A DNA stretch of 64,000 bases. Source: Clostridia bacterium (GTDB lineage Bacteria > Bacillota > Clostridia > Lutisporales > Lutisporaceae). The stretch spans positions 1 to 64,000 of the forward strand of contig DASPIR010000023.1 of the NCBI GenBank assembly GCA_035628995.1. The letters are read 5' to 3'. Under the pieces are notes generated by a model. It was not told the DNA's origin. It worked only from the letters and a program-made list of their open reading frames with translations, and searched no databases. The position numbers and the translations under genes were made by a program. Positions 8,450 through 16,967 of the stretch are shown one piece after another; positions within the stretch are counted from its first letter, which is position 1; the number at the start of each line of letters is the position of its first letter.

Positions 8450-9316
8450 ATGAAAAAAAGATCTTTAGGATCTATACTTTTTATTATCCTTATAGTCACA
8501 AGTATCATGTTTACTGGCTGCAGCAGCAAAGCCCCAAGTGAATCTGCACCTGCCGCACCATCAGAAGCTGGCTTTACAGTAGTAGACAAGGAAACAGCAG
8601 GCGTTACGCCGACATCAACATCTGCACAGATGCCAAATCGCAAACTCATAGTTAAGCTGCTTATGCAGATGAGAGTGGATAATATTGAAAAAAGCATTCT
8701 CGATGCTGAGGCAATGGCTGCAACTGTGGGTGGCTACACAAGAGAGTCTTACCAAAACGAATTATCAGGACAACTCACGATTATGATTCCGGCAGGACAT
8801 GTAGATACATTTACTACAAGCCTTAGAAGCCTGGGTAAAGTAACTAATAGTAATCGCAAAACAGAGGATGTAACAGACAGCTATTTCGATACTCAAATTC
8901 GAATTAAAAATCTGGAAACTGAAATTGTAACGATGCGAAATCTATTGCAAAAACCGGGCTGGAAGGTCTCAGAGATTTTAGAAATTGAAAGAGAGATACG
9001 ACGTCTTACTGATGAGCTTGAGTCTTTAAAGGGGTATATAACCAACCTTGATCGCCAAATAACTTATAGCGAAGTTCAAATAAGCTTTGAAAAGAGTCAA
9101 GCTGCTATTGGTTCTATTAGTCAGGACGGTCTTGGATATAAATTGTTACTTGCATTAAAAAGTGGGATAAATCTTCTAGTAGGTATTGTTACAGCCATCC
9201 TTAGCTTTATTGCATTTATATTGCCGATATCTCCCTTTGCAGTAATTGCTTACTTTGTCTTTCGTAAACCCATTCGTCGCTTCTATAAAAAAGGTCAGCA
9301 AGAGCCAAAACAATAA
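8450..9316 (+). CDS. DUF4349 domain lipoprotein
   Basis: 288 aa. An N-terminal signal ends in a lipobox (MFTGC, Cys at ~24), followed by a Ser/Pro/Ala-rich linker. A DUF4349-type region of about 150 residues with a coiled coil comes next (SEILEIEREIRRLTDELESL). Near the C-terminus there is a hydrophobic segment (LLVGIVTAILSFIAFILPIS) and then a basic tail (RKPIRRFYKK). It is probably anchored to the outer face of the membrane at one end and spans it at the other. Function is unknown. It lies as a cassette between two similar hairpins (8185 and 9390) and two yebC-like relics. Confidence 0.82.
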   Translation: MKKRSLGSILFIILIVTSIMFTGCSSKAPSESAPAAPSEAGFTVVDKETAGVTPTSTSAQMPNRKLIVKLLMQMRVDNIEKSILDAEAMAATVGGYTRESYQNELSGQLTIMIPAGHVDTFTTSLRSLGKVTNSNRKTEDVTDSYFDTQIRIKNLETEIVTMRNLLQKPGWKVSEILEIEREIRRLTDELESLKGYITNLDRQITYSEVQISFEKSQAAIGSISQDGLGYKLLLALKSGINLLVGIVTAILSFIAFILPISPFAVIAYFVFRKPIRRFYKKGQQEPKQ

Positions 9317-9340
9317 TTTAGAGAGTATATTTCAGCAAAA

Positions 9341-9392
9341 GATTACATAGATGTGGATATGCTCGACGATAATGATGACATACAAAATGTAC
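9341..9392 (+). pseudogene. Relic of a yebC 3' end
   Basis: In one frame this stretch encodes DYIDVDMLDDNDDIQNVH, closely matching two separated pieces of the yebC C-terminus (NYISV...MDMFDDNDDVQDVYH) with about 50 nt missing between them. No start or upstream body remains. It runs into the hairpin at 9390. Confidence 0.6.
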
Positions 9393-9437
9393 ACCTTCCT
9401 TTATAAATGTAAAAATTCGAAAGGAAGGTGTATTTTT
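9390..9437 (+). terminator. Hairpin with T-run, copy of the post-yebC hairpin
   Basis: TACACCTTCCTTT pairs with AAAGGAAGGTGTA, followed by TTTTT. It resembles 8185-8230 in sequence as well as shape, so the two flank the DUF4349 gene as imperfect direct repeats. Confidence 0.65.
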
Positions 9438-9592
9438 ATGCTGGTACAGTATTTACAGAAGCAGCAGAACCTGATCCCTTTTGAGAACCAGTGGTAGAAT
9501 TTATTTTACAATCAGTTCCCGGCATCTTTTCAGAGGTCAATTCTAAAAAGCAGTTGACTCTTTATCAGCACTATTGTATTATAAAATCATAA
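9411..9592 (+). pseudogene. Decayed ORF fragment of unknown origin
   Basis: One frame reads protein-like from about 9411 to TAA at 9590-9592 (YAGTVFTEAAEPDPF, stop, EPVVEFILQSVPGIF...LTLYQHYCIIKS), interrupted by TGA at 9482. The TGA stands where Trp would fit (F-W-E-P). There is no start codon with a ribosome site. I do not recognise the family; it looks like the degraded tail of a gene. Confidence 0.3.
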
Positions 9593-9704
9593 GAAACATA
9601 TTATTGCTCGGTCAAAGCCTTATCAGCGAAAGCGATATGAGCGGAGTAAGTCATCTAAGTCCTTTAGGATATGATGTTCTTATATGAGACGAGACTGTCA
9701 GGGT

Positions 9705-9735
9705 GGACAGCCATTTATTATGGTTGTCTTTTTTG
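9705..9735 (+). terminator. Small hairpin with T-run
   Basis: GGACAGCCA pairs with TGGTTGTC across a short loop and is followed by TTTTTT. No clear gene precedes it, so it may belong to a lost gene. It lies about 50 bp upstream of the next small ORF. Confidence 0.5.
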
Positions 9736-9786
9736 TTGTCCGAAACTCATTATAAGAAATGTCTTAAATGAAAGGAGGTGACAGAT

Positions 9787-9960
9787 GTGAAGAAATTTAA
9801 TAAGAAGAAACTCATCTTACCAGTTCTCTTAATGGTTATAGCATATGTTGCGGTGCCATTTATTAGCTCTGAAATTGACGCTTATGGAGCCTTTTTCTTA
9901 GTAGCGGTGGGTCTTGGATGCGGTATTATGATAAACCAATTTATTTTTAAAAAGGCATGA
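9787..9960 (+). CDS. Small two-helix membrane protein, 57 aa
   Basis: A short protein with a Lys-rich start (VKKFNKKK) and two hydrophobic segments (LILPVLLMVIAYVAVPFI and AFFLVAVGLGCGIMINQFIF). A GTG at 9778 overlaps the AGGAGG sequence itself, so the second GTG at 9787, 8 nt after AGGAGG, is the likely start. The family was not recognised. It sits between two yebC-derived relics. Confidence 0.6.
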   Translation: MKKFNKKKLILPVLLMVIAYVAVPFISSEIDAYGAFFLVAVGLGCGIMINQFIFKKA

Positions 9961-10104
9961 TGTAGTAAAAAACGGTAAAAAATCAAAATATATGAATGCA
10001 CAGTAAAAAGAGCCAATGTCTTAATATGCTATCTTTTTAGATACAGTTATAATATATCAACTGTCTATTATAAGGGTAGCATATTATTTTGATTATTCCG
10101 GCGC
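9961..10104 (+). other. Non-coding stretch with a large stem-loop
   Basis: Bases ~10021-10086 form an extended imperfect inverted repeat (outer arms TAATATGCTA and TAGCATATTA, inner arms ATACAGTT and AACTGT). No ORF is supported. It may be a terminator or the end of a lost mobile or regulatory unit. Confidence 0.4.
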
Positions 10105-10155
10105 GATGTGCAGGACGTATACCACAACGCCGAGCTTCCAGATGAAGAAGAATAG
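10105..10155 (+). pseudogene. Relic of a yebC 3' end with intact stop codon
   Basis: The 16 codons encode DVQDVYHNAELPDEEE and then TAG. The real yebC ends DVQDVYHNAELPEDDEE. The match starts abruptly after an unrelated AT-rich stretch and is followed 11 bp later by a strong terminator, as expected for the end of a genuine yebC gene. Confidence 0.75.
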
Positions 10156-10166
10156 AGGAAATTAGA

Positions 10167-10211
10167 CAACCTGCTATATGAATGACAAGTTCATATAGCA
10201 GGTTGCTTTTG
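10167..10211 (+). terminator. Strong terminator after the yebC relic
   Basis: CAACCTGCTATATGAA pairs with TTCATATAGCAGGTTG around a 6-7 nt loop, followed by CTTTTG. This is probably the original terminator of a yebC gene. Confidence 0.75.
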
Positions 10212-10319
10212 TTGGCGTATAATGGGTAATTAAGTTATAATAAAAATATCTATTGCATATTCAGATTAGTCTACGCTATCTCAAGTCAATAGAAAGAACG
10301 CTTGAAAGGATATAATTCC

Positions 10320-11921
10320 ATGAAATCAAACAAGAGCTATATAATTGGAGTCATCGCTGTGCAAATGATACTGCTTCCATTACTACTCACAGTAGGGAGC
10401 TTTGTTTATTCACCTATAGCAAATCTGTTGTCTGATGCTATTAGAGAAGCAGGGCTTGGAAATGATGTTCAGAAGCTTTCTCACGTATTGGCTTTAGTAC
10501 TTTGTACACTATTAGCAAGTGGAGCGGTGGGCTACATATACTCAAGACAATCTAAAACTAAGCCTGACTCTTCAAAGGCAAGATACATAGCTCCTCTGAT
10601 ACCAATAATCTATGCTTTTACTTTTGCCTTTCTTGCTGCTGTATTTTCAAAAGGCGACTACAATTCAGGCTGGTGGGGAGTATATATTTTCAAAAACCCC
10701 ATGTTTCTAATATTTGATATATTTCTTGCTTTTACCGGCATGAATCAATTGATTCCTGTAGCAGAGCTTACGGCCTATACAAGCTTTGCATTGGGGTTTC
10801 TGCTTCAGGAGCAAGTTGCCAAGTCGGGTATAAAGGATACTGCTTCAAGAAATATTAAAGCATTATTAGTGGCTTTATGCTTGGCTGTAATTGTATTTAC
10901 AGGAAACAGCAACAGAGATGTAATAGACAATGGAATAATTGAGATGATATACGGCGAGTCGAGTGTCGGGAAGGACTTAACAGAATACGATCTGTTGGAA
11001 ATAGCTCCATTCAGGGAGGATAACGGCTTAGCGAAGCTTGACAAAGAAGCCTCTCTACAGTTTAAGGAGATTGACGATATGCCACGCCTTGACGGTGCAA
11101 CTGCTGCATATCCGGTATATGCTGCTTTTGTTGAAGCAGTGTACAAGGGACTGGGTGATTATTATAATGCAAATAAGAATAATAACGATAAGGATATATA
11201 TCTTGCATTTGTTGATAGTAACCAGCCTCCCTTTGATAAAATAAAATGTTCAAAGACCGACAAGGCATATGAAAGACTGATAGATGGACAAACAGATATA
11301 ATTTTTGTTGCTGAACCGTCAAAATTCCAAAATGAATTGATAAAGGCAAAGGGTGACGAATTTGTACTTACTCCTATCGGCTATGAAGCCTTTGTATTTT
11401 TCACAAATGTTAAAAATCCGGTGGAAAGCTTGACAATAGGGCAGATACAGGATATTTACTTAGGCAAGGTAACCAATTGGAAGAAAGTAGGCGGTCAAAA
11501 CAGGGAGGTATTGCCCTATCAGCGGCCTGAGAACTCCGGCAGCCAGACAGTGATGGAGAACAAGGTAATGAAGGATCTTCAGATGATGGGACCTACGAAG
11601 GAATCTTTGGTAGAAGGCATGGGTGGTATTATCAAGGAGGTTGCAAGCTACAAAAATTCCAGGAACTCCATAGGCTACTCTTTTATGTACTATTCATCCT
11701 CGATGATTAGGAACAACCAGATAAAATATATTGGGGTAAATGGAATAAAGCCCACTACTGAAACGGTGAGAAACAGGACATACCCCTTTACTGTCCCTGT
11801 ATATGCAGTGACCTTAAAGTCGAATACTAAGGAAAAGGTAAGCAAGCTTATAGAATGGATATTATCAGAGGAAGGCCAAAGCCTTATTGAAAAAACCGGC
11901 TATGTACCTGCAATAAAGTAA
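10320..11921 (+). CDS. Membrane-anchored PstS-like substrate-binding protein
   Basis: 533 aa. The first ~200 residues contain about six hydrophobic segments (for example LALVLCTLLASGAVGYIY and APLIPIIYAFTFAFLAAVF). From about residue 255 to the end it resembles phosphate ABC-transporter binding proteins (LDGATAAYPVYAAFVEA..., IGQIQDIYLGKVTNWKKVGG, RPENSGSQTVMENKVM, WILSEEGQSLIEKTGYVP). Normal PstS proteins are secreted or lipid-anchored, so a polytopic N-terminus is unusual. No pstCAB genes are nearby. The ATG at 10320 follows AAAGGA by 9 nt; a TTG 18 nt upstream is less likely. Phosphate binding is inferred from family only. Confidence 0.8.
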   Translation: MKSNKSYIIGVIAVQMILLPLLLTVGSFVYSPIANLLSDAIREAGLGNDVQKLSHVLALVLCTLLASGAVGYIYSRQSKTKPDSSKARYIAPLIPIIYAFTFAFLAAVFSKGDYNSGWWGVYIFKNPMFLIFDIFLAFTGMNQLIPVAELTAYTSFALGFLLQEQVAKSGIKDTASRNIKALLVALCLAVIVFTGNSNRDVIDNGIIEMIYGESSVGKDLTEYDLLEIAPFREDNGLAKLDKEASLQFKEIDDMPRLDGATAAYPVYAAFVEAVYKGLGDYYNANKNNNDKDIYLAFVDSNQPPFDKIKCSKTDKAYERLIDGQTDIIFVAEPSKFQNELIKAKGDEFVLTPIGYEAFVFFTNVKNPVESLTIGQIQDIYLGKVTNWKKVGGQNREVLPYQRPENSGSQTVMENKVMKDLQMMGPTKESLVEGMGGIIKEVASYKNSRNSIGYSFMYYSSSMIRNNQIKYIGVNGIKPTTETVRNRTYPFTVPVYAVTLKSNTKEKVSKLIEWILSEEGQSLIEKTGYVPAIK

Positions 11922-11949
11922 GATGCCGAATTTGACACCTTACATATAT

Positions 11950-13869
11950 CTATTTTACTATCTTATTGAATAGCCTTACAATTCTATCCATGAAATCTGA
12001 AGCAGACTTTAAAGCTGTGCTAAAGGTTGTATGAGTATCTTCAATTGTGACAAACTCCGGTATAAGATCATTTGCCAGTATATATTCTGATTGCTGTATA
12101 TCTCTTAAGGCTCTTTCATACCCATCCCTGCAAAGTTGAATTTCGACAGGTTCCCTGGAACTTAAATTCCATGCCTTGCCATGCTCAAACACCCCATCTC
12201 TAGACATGATAAATATCTTATAATCATCAATGAAGGAACCCTTTATCATGTTTGACTGGGATGCTACAAATCCACTTTCAGCATTCAGAAGATCCTGCCC
12301 GAAAAGCTTCACTCTGCTTTCTCTTATACCAATAAGGTTCAGCATGGTAGGTAGAAAATCCATTTGCCCTCCCACGATAATATTCGTTTCACTTACAGCA
12401 CTTCCGGGAATATGTATAATAAGCGGTACATTAAGGGATTCATCAAAGGTGTATTCATGACCTAGAAGCTCCGTCATAAGCTTATCGTTTTCAGTCACAC
12501 CGTTAGGTATGCCTCTGTGGTCGCCATATAATGCTATGATTGAATTATCATACAGTCCATACCTTTTTAGCTCCTCTATGAAAAGCCCCAGAGCTTCATC
12601 TGCATAGTGAATTGCTTGGATATAGCGCCCTAGAGTTGTGTTTTCATGCTTAGGCAGCAGCTTCACTGTCTTATACTTCTTTGGCAGCGCATAGGGATGA
12701 TGGCTTGAAAGTGTGATCAAAAAAGAATAAAAAGGCTGCTTGGCTGTGCTGAGGTATTTTGCAGATTGCCTCAAAAAGTATTTGTCGCTTAAGCCCCAGC
12801 CGAATATCTCTTCAGGATTGAAATCATGCATATTGATGAACCTGTCGTAGCCCATCATGGGATATATGGTCTGCCTATTCCAGAACTCCGGCTTGTAAGC
12901 ATGAAACGCCATTGTATTATATCCTTGCTCCCTCATGATCATCGGCAAGCCCATGAATTTATTGTTCTGATACTTGCTGTATGCGGGTAAATCCATTGAG
13001 GGGTAAAGGGAATTCTGCGTGACGAATTCTGCGTCGGAGGTGCCGCCCTTTCCCAACTGCTGATAGTAGCGGTTGAAATATAGTGAATCCGAAAGCAGCA
13101 GCTTATTAAGGTTCGGTGTAAGCTTCTGTCCGTTGTAGTTCATATTTATCACAAAATCCTGAAGGGCTTCCACCTGAATGACTATAACATTCCTGTCTTT
13201 TGCTATTCCAAAAAATCGAGATTCTATTTCAAGCTTTTTCTTTTCTTGAGTTACTTGAAACCTGCTGATGTCGCTATCATTAACCAGTGTTTTATTAGAA
13301 AGCTGTGAAATATGATAATGCAGCAGGCCGAATTTCTCATATGCCTGCCCACTGCTTTTTATGCTGCTTAGAGAGAAGTCCGTGAATGTAAATACCAGTA
13401 TAAGTGCAGCTGCGATAAGAGAAGGCATTACCCGTGGATCTGAAGCCTTTTCCTGATTTTTTAGAGAGTTATGGTGGAATATCAATATTAGAGCATCAGC
13501 AAACAGTAGGATATGCATGATTGAAAAGAGTGAGCTTACGCTGTCCCATATCGTAGGTAGAACTTTCAAAAACTGTAAATCCGAAGCTTCCGGCAGCACA
13601 TTAAAATACTTGAAATAGAGCAGGTCTGCAAGCACTATAATTGCAAGGATTTCATGAACGGCAATCCTAAGAAAAAAGCTCTTTCTTGCAAAAACCAGGT
13701 TCAGCATTGTATATATTGCTAGTAGAAGCATGGAGGTTCTCAAGGCAGTCAGAAGCATATACTGGGGTTTTCCGACTGAGTAGTAAAGGGCTGTAAATTT
13801 ACATAACGTGAAAGCAATCATAAGTAAGGTCTGCTGCAAAAGGTACGAATACTTTTTGTTAGTGAACAT
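11950..13869 (-). CDS. LTA synthase-like sulfatase-fold membrane protein
   Basis: 639 aa of the LtaS/YfnI/YqgS type: about five N-terminal membrane helices, then an extracellular sulfatase/phosphatase domain. Expected catalytic elements are visible: the metal-binding Glu in VIVIQVEALQ, the Thr nucleophile in GKGGTSDAEF, the segment WNRQTIYPMMGYDRF, and the Asp-His pair in YGDHRG. The family polymerises glycerol-phosphate from phosphatidylglycerol or transfers phosphoglycerol at the cell surface. It is convergent with the PstS-like gene. Primase, synthase or modifying role cannot be told apart from the sequence alone. Confidence 0.88.
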   Translation of the reverse strand: MFTNKKYSYLLQQTLLMIAFTLCKFTALYYSVGKPQYMLLTALRTSMLLLAIYTMLNLVFARKSFFLRIAVHEILAIIVLADLLYFKYFNVLPEASDLQFLKVLPTIWDSVSSLFSIMHILLFADALILIFHHNSLKNQEKASDPRVMPSLIAAALILVFTFTDFSLSSIKSSGQAYEKFGLLHYHISQLSNKTLVNDSDISRFQVTQEKKKLEIESRFFGIAKDRNVIVIQVEALQDFVINMNYNGQKLTPNLNKLLLSDSLYFNRYYQQLGKGGTSDAEFVTQNSLYPSMDLPAYSKYQNNKFMGLPMIMREQGYNTMAFHAYKPEFWNRQTIYPMMGYDRFINMHDFNPEEIFGWGLSDKYFLRQSAKYLSTAKQPFYSFLITLSSHHPYALPKKYKTVKLLPKHENTTLGRYIQAIHYADEALGLFIEELKRYGLYDNSIIALYGDHRGIPNGVTENDKLMTELLGHEYTFDESLNVPLIIHIPGSAVSETNIIVGGQMDFLPTMLNLIGIRESRVKLFGQDLLNAESGFVASQSNMIKGSFIDDYKIFIMSRDGVFEHGKAWNLSSREPVEIQLCRDGYERALRDIQQSEYILANDLIPEFVTIEDTHTTFSTALKSASDFMDRIVRLFNKIVK

Positions 13870-14060
13870 ATATCAAACGTCCTTCCGCCATATTCTATCC
13901 ATGAAAGATATATTTGGTGCTTCGCATAGTTCACTAAATCTATATTCGAATATGGTTATCCAACATTACTACAAGTATATGAGAATATCTTGATATTAGT
14001 TTAAAGATATGAGAATCTAAGAATAGAATAGTATCATGTACGAACAAGGAGGAGTATATT

Positions 14061-14282
14061 ATGAACGCAAGAGAAATAAGGATAGGGGCAAAATACAGAC
14101 ATTTCAAAGGAAATGAGTACCTGGTGCTGCATGTGGCAAAACACTCTGAAACCTTGGAGGAATACGTTGTATACCAAGCTCTATATGGCGAGAAAGGTAT
14201 TTGGATAAGACCGCTGGAAATGTTCTTAAGTATGAAAGAGGTAGAAGGAAAGCAAGTTCACAGATTTGAAGAAATAGTATAA
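14061..14282 (+). CDS. DUF1653 family protein
   Basis: A 73-aa protein with the DUF1653 pattern: IRIGAKYRHFKGNEYLVLHVAKHSE, then YVVYQALYGEKGIWIRPLEMF. Members are small all-beta proteins of unknown function, often annotated only by domain. The ATG follows AAGGAGGAG. It ends 2 bp from the convergent uvsE stop. Confidence 0.85.
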   Translation: MNAREIRIGAKYRHFKGNEYLVLHVAKHSETLEEYVVYQALYGEKGIWIRPLEMFLSMKEVEGKQVHRFEEIV

Positions 14283-14283
14283 T

Positions 14284-15180
14284 TCAGCCTTGCTGCGCTG
14301 CAGCTTTCTCCATGATTTGCAGTACTGCAAGGTCCTTTTCCTTACACTCCATCATTATATCAAAATCATCCTTTACAAGCGCTACAGCCTGCTTGTAGTC
14401 CTCGAAGTCAATAAAATCCGAATGGTGCCTGTCAGTGGGGCAGCTTCTTCCACTGCTGAGGTGCATCTTAGGTCTTTGCCCTTTCCAAGAGTTCCTTATC
14501 CTTTCTATGAGCAGGGGCAGGTTGTCATTCTCATGGTTGCAGTTATGATGATGTATGTCCAATACCATTGGAATGTTCAGATGCTCGCATAGAGACAACA
14601 CATCTTCTGCATTGAAAATTTTATCGTCGTTTTCAACTACGATTTTCTCCTTAATGTCATTATCCAGAGTATTAAAGCTCTTGATGAATCTTTCTATAGC
14701 CCTCTGCTTGCCTCCTGTACCGCTGCCTACGTGAAGGACCAGGATTCTATTTCCTACCATATTTGAAAGTCTGTTGTGGTGTTCAAGAATTGCGAAGCTT
14801 CCCTTAACTACCTCCGGCCTATCTGAATTAAGTACGCAGAACTGGTCCGGATGCATGCTTATTCTTATTTTGCCCCCATTGACTATTTCCCTTATCTTTT
14901 CAGACATGTTCTGAATGTCAGTATCCTCCCACCAATGCCAATCAGGCACATAGGTGGCAAGGGGTATTAGATCAGAGCTTAAGCGATACAGGCTTATGCC
15001 GCTCTCAATGCACCAAAGCATGATTCTGGAGACATTATAGAGGTTGTCGACTGCTATCAATCGAAGTCTTCGCATCCTTTCTGATTGTTCTAACCCTTCA
15101 AAGGTCTTTACGCTCATTGTCTTGAATCTGCCATTTTCCTTCATGCTCTTTGAGATACATGCAAAGCCTAATCGCAACAT
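14284..15180 (-). CDS. uvsE: UV DNA damage endonuclease (UvsE/UVDE)
   Basis: 298 aa with a TIM-barrel UVDE domain. It nicks DNA 5' of UV photoproducts and other lesions in a repair route separate from UvrABC. Metal-ligand-type motifs are present: ISMHPDQFCVLNS, LHVGSGTGGKQ, IVVENDD, LDIHHHNCNHE and KMHLSSGR. The frame opens with a GTG at 15195, but the ATG at 15180 has AAGGATG upstream and gives the family-like start MLRLGFACIS. Typical of spore-forming Firmicutes. Confidence 0.9.
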   Translation of the reverse strand: MLRLGFACISKSMKENGRFKTMSVKTFEGLEQSERMRRLRLIAVDNLYNVSRIMLWCIESGISLYRLSSDLIPLATYVPDWHWWEDTDIQNMSEKIREIVNGGKIRISMHPDQFCVLNSDRPEVVKGSFAILEHHNRLSNMVGNRILVLHVGSGTGGKQRAIERFIKSFNTLDNDIKEKIVVENDDKIFNAEDVLSLCEHLNIPMVLDIHHHNCNHENDNLPLLIERIRNSWKGQRPKMHLSSGRSCPTDRHHSDFIDFEDYKQAVALVKDDFDIMMECKEKDLAVLQIMEKAAAQQG

Positions 15181-15286
15181 AATATCATCCTTCACAACTT
15201 TAGTATTCTATTCGGCTATATTATTTGAAGAAATTTTCATTCTAATGCGTATATACCTATGATGATATTTACAAGGAGGACTGAAA

Positions 15287-15610
15287 ATGGATCAGGTAAG
15301 AAGAGGAGAAAGTGGTTTTTTCGGCATAATAATATTCGGTTTATGTGTTTCACTTATCTCGTTAAGCCTGGGACTTATTGCTGCTCCAGTGGCATATCAG
15401 TTAGTTGAATACAATCTCAATATGGACGGCATCCAAATCAATGGATTGTTGGGTTTCTTGGGAATCAGCACCACACCTATGCAGGAAATGCTGATATTTA
15501 TGCTTTTGGGTGTATTTATTGGAATAGGAAGCTTGCATTTATTCAATAAGACTGCATATTTAATGGGTGGATTGCTGAAAGTCATGTCTCCTACACAGGT
15601 TAAAGACTAA
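15287..15610 (+). CDS. Hypothetical two-to-three-helix membrane protein
   Basis: 107 aa with a hydrophobic N-terminal segment (GIIIFGLCVSLISLSLGLIAAPVAY) and a second one (MLIFMLLGVFIGIGSLHLF) separated by a ~25-residue polar loop. The ATG has a strong AAGGAGG site. I do not recognise the family. It is the first of three small genes leading to the bofC-like gene. Confidence 0.65.
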   Translation: MDQVRRGESGFFGIIIFGLCVSLISLSLGLIAAPVAYQLVEYNLNMDGIQINGLLGFLGISTTPMQEMLIFMLLGVFIGIGSLHLFNKTAYLMGGLLKVMSPTQVKD

Positions 15611-15692
15611 AAGTCTACTTCAGGGTATATAAATAGCAACTAAGTAAAAAATATTGAAGAAGCTATTTCAAATATACTTTGGAGGTAATATA

Positions 15693-15911
15693 ATGAATAA
15701 TGGAGCATATGAAAAGGTTGTTAACGGAAGAAGCCTGAACAATATTTTCGGGGAAATCCAAAAGCTCAGTACGGTCGAAAGCTATCTTATACATGTTGAG
15801 ACAATAGATGGTGCTGAGAACAATTTCATTGAGGGTGCGAAGAATGGTCACAGAGAGGTCGAGAACCTATATGTATCCAGTGACAATATGACAGGTTTAA
15901 AAATGGTATAG
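15693..15911 (+). CDS. Hypothetical protein, 72 aa
   Basis: A soluble-looking protein starting MNNGAYEKVVNGRSLNNIF. The frame is open 13 codons further upstream, but GGAGGT lies 7 nt before the ATG chosen here. No domain recognised. Confidence 0.6.
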   Translation: MNNGAYEKVVNGRSLNNIFGEIQKLSTVESYLIHVETIDGAENNFIEGAKNGHREVENLYVSSDNMTGLKMV

Positions 15912-15939
15912 TAGCGGCGATAAAGGAAGGGGGTGCGGC

Positions 15940-16134
15940 TTGCATGGGGTGAATGACAGGGTGAACTGTATAACCTGTACTCATTATTATGTGACTTGGG
16001 ATAGAAGTTTTCCCAATGGCTGCAGACTTTTCGAGTTTGAGACGGGCAAACTGCCTTCCCAACTGGTACAGGAGTCAACTGGAGACAGCTGCAAAAACCA
16101 TATTGAGAAGAAAAAAAACAAGAAAAATTTATAA
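15940..16134 (+). CDS. Small four-cysteine protein, 64 aa
   Basis: The sequence has the pattern CITCTHYYVTWD...PNGCRLFEF...GDSCKNH, that is C-x2-C plus two later cysteines, suggesting a zinc or iron site. Short proteins of this type (CxxC...YVTWD...P.GC..F) occur across many bacteria without known function. It starts at TTG, 6 nt after GGAAGGGGG. The tail is highly basic (EKKKNKKN). Confidence 0.72.
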   Translation: MHGVNDRVNCITCTHYYVTWDRSFPNGCRLFEFETGKLPSQLVQESTGDSCKNHIEKKKNKKNL

Positions 16135-16195
16135 TTAGGAATAAAAGCTGATATTTTGGAAATAATACCCTCCAGAACAATATGGAGGGAAAATT

Positions 16196-16855
16196 ATGTT
16201 TGAAGATAGAAGTATCAGACGCAAAAGAAGGTATATACTAGCTGCAGTCTTTCTGCTACTGGCTTCTGCCGCATTTGGAGTTGGCTACTATTTTAATGCC
16301 GAGGCTCCGGAGGCATTGGACGATTCTGCAAACCCATCAAAGGTGAACCTGCAGATACCTGACAGTTTGATAAATCCAGCAGACAGCAAGCTGCCCTATG
16401 AGCCGGTGAATGCTGATACTGATGATACTACAGCATTAAACATGCCGAACAAGTATTTGCTGACTCCAAATACACAATTGATTTTCAAAACATATTTCAA
16501 TTCCTGCAGACATACTACAGAAAAGGCTGTACCGGCTTCCAGAGAAGAAGTGAGTATGAACGAGCAGCAGTTGAAGGATAAATATACGAGCTGGGAAATA
16601 ACTGCATTCTCACCTCCAATAGTTGAATTAAGCAGAGCAGTTGATGCATACTGCCCCATCCATTATATTATAGGTGTAGACAATGGGTATATTGCTATAT
16701 ATGTATATGATGAAAACGGGCAGAAGGTTATGCAGGAAAAGACCGACATTTCTATTGCTACTCTTACTCCGGAAGATCAGCAGGCCCTTAATGGAGGAAT
16801 AGTGGTGGATACAGAGGACCAGAAGGAACAAACCCTGGAAGGCTTTAGCAATTAG
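16196..16855 (+). CDS. bofC: BofC-like protein (BofC C-terminal domain)
   Basis: 219 aa: basic N-terminus, one membrane or signal segment at ~12-32 (YILAAVFLLLASAAFGVGYY), a disordered linker, then a BofC-type C-terminal region (LTPNTQLIFKTYFNSCRH..., HYIIGVDNGYIAIYVYDENG). In Bacillus, BofC is a forespore-secreted inhibitor of the SpoIVB protease controlling sigma-K activation. Its place between yebC and ruv genes matches the Bacillus gene order. Detailed function in Clostridia is not established, so the symbol is a homology call. Confidence 0.65.
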   Translation: MFEDRSIRRKRRYILAAVFLLLASAAFGVGYYFNAEAPEALDDSANPSKVNLQIPDSLINPADSKLPYEPVNADTDDTTALNMPNKYLLTPNTQLIFKTYFNSCRHTTEKAVPASREEVSMNEQQLKDKYTSWEITAFSPPIVELSRAVDAYCPIHYIIGVDNGYIAIYVYDENGQKVMQEKTDISIATLTPEDQQALNGGIVVDTEDQKEQTLEGFSN

Positions 16856-16871
16856 AAGATATGGTAGAAAT

Positions 16872-16959
16872 GTTTTCTACTAAGAAATTCCATGAACTTA
16901 TGCTCTATCGCGTAGCTCTCGCTAAGCGACCCGCATAAGGGAATTTCTAAGTGGAAAAC
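16872..16959 (+). other. Long imperfect hairpin between bofC-like gene and ruvC
   Basis: The arm starting GTTTTCTACTAAGAAATTCC at 16872 and the arm ending GGAATTTCTAAGTGGAAAAC at 16959 are near-perfect complements. The GC-richer loop (GCGTAGCTCTCGCTAAGCG) can fold again. The function is unknown; candidates are a repeat element or a small RNA. Confidence 0.5.
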
Positions 16960-16967
16960 AAGTCTTT

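Noticed and set aside
9482-9484. In-frame TGA as a second selenocysteine codon
   Set aside because: No start, no Cys context (it reads F-x-E-P, so Trp fits) and no evident SECIS hairpin; decay is simpler.
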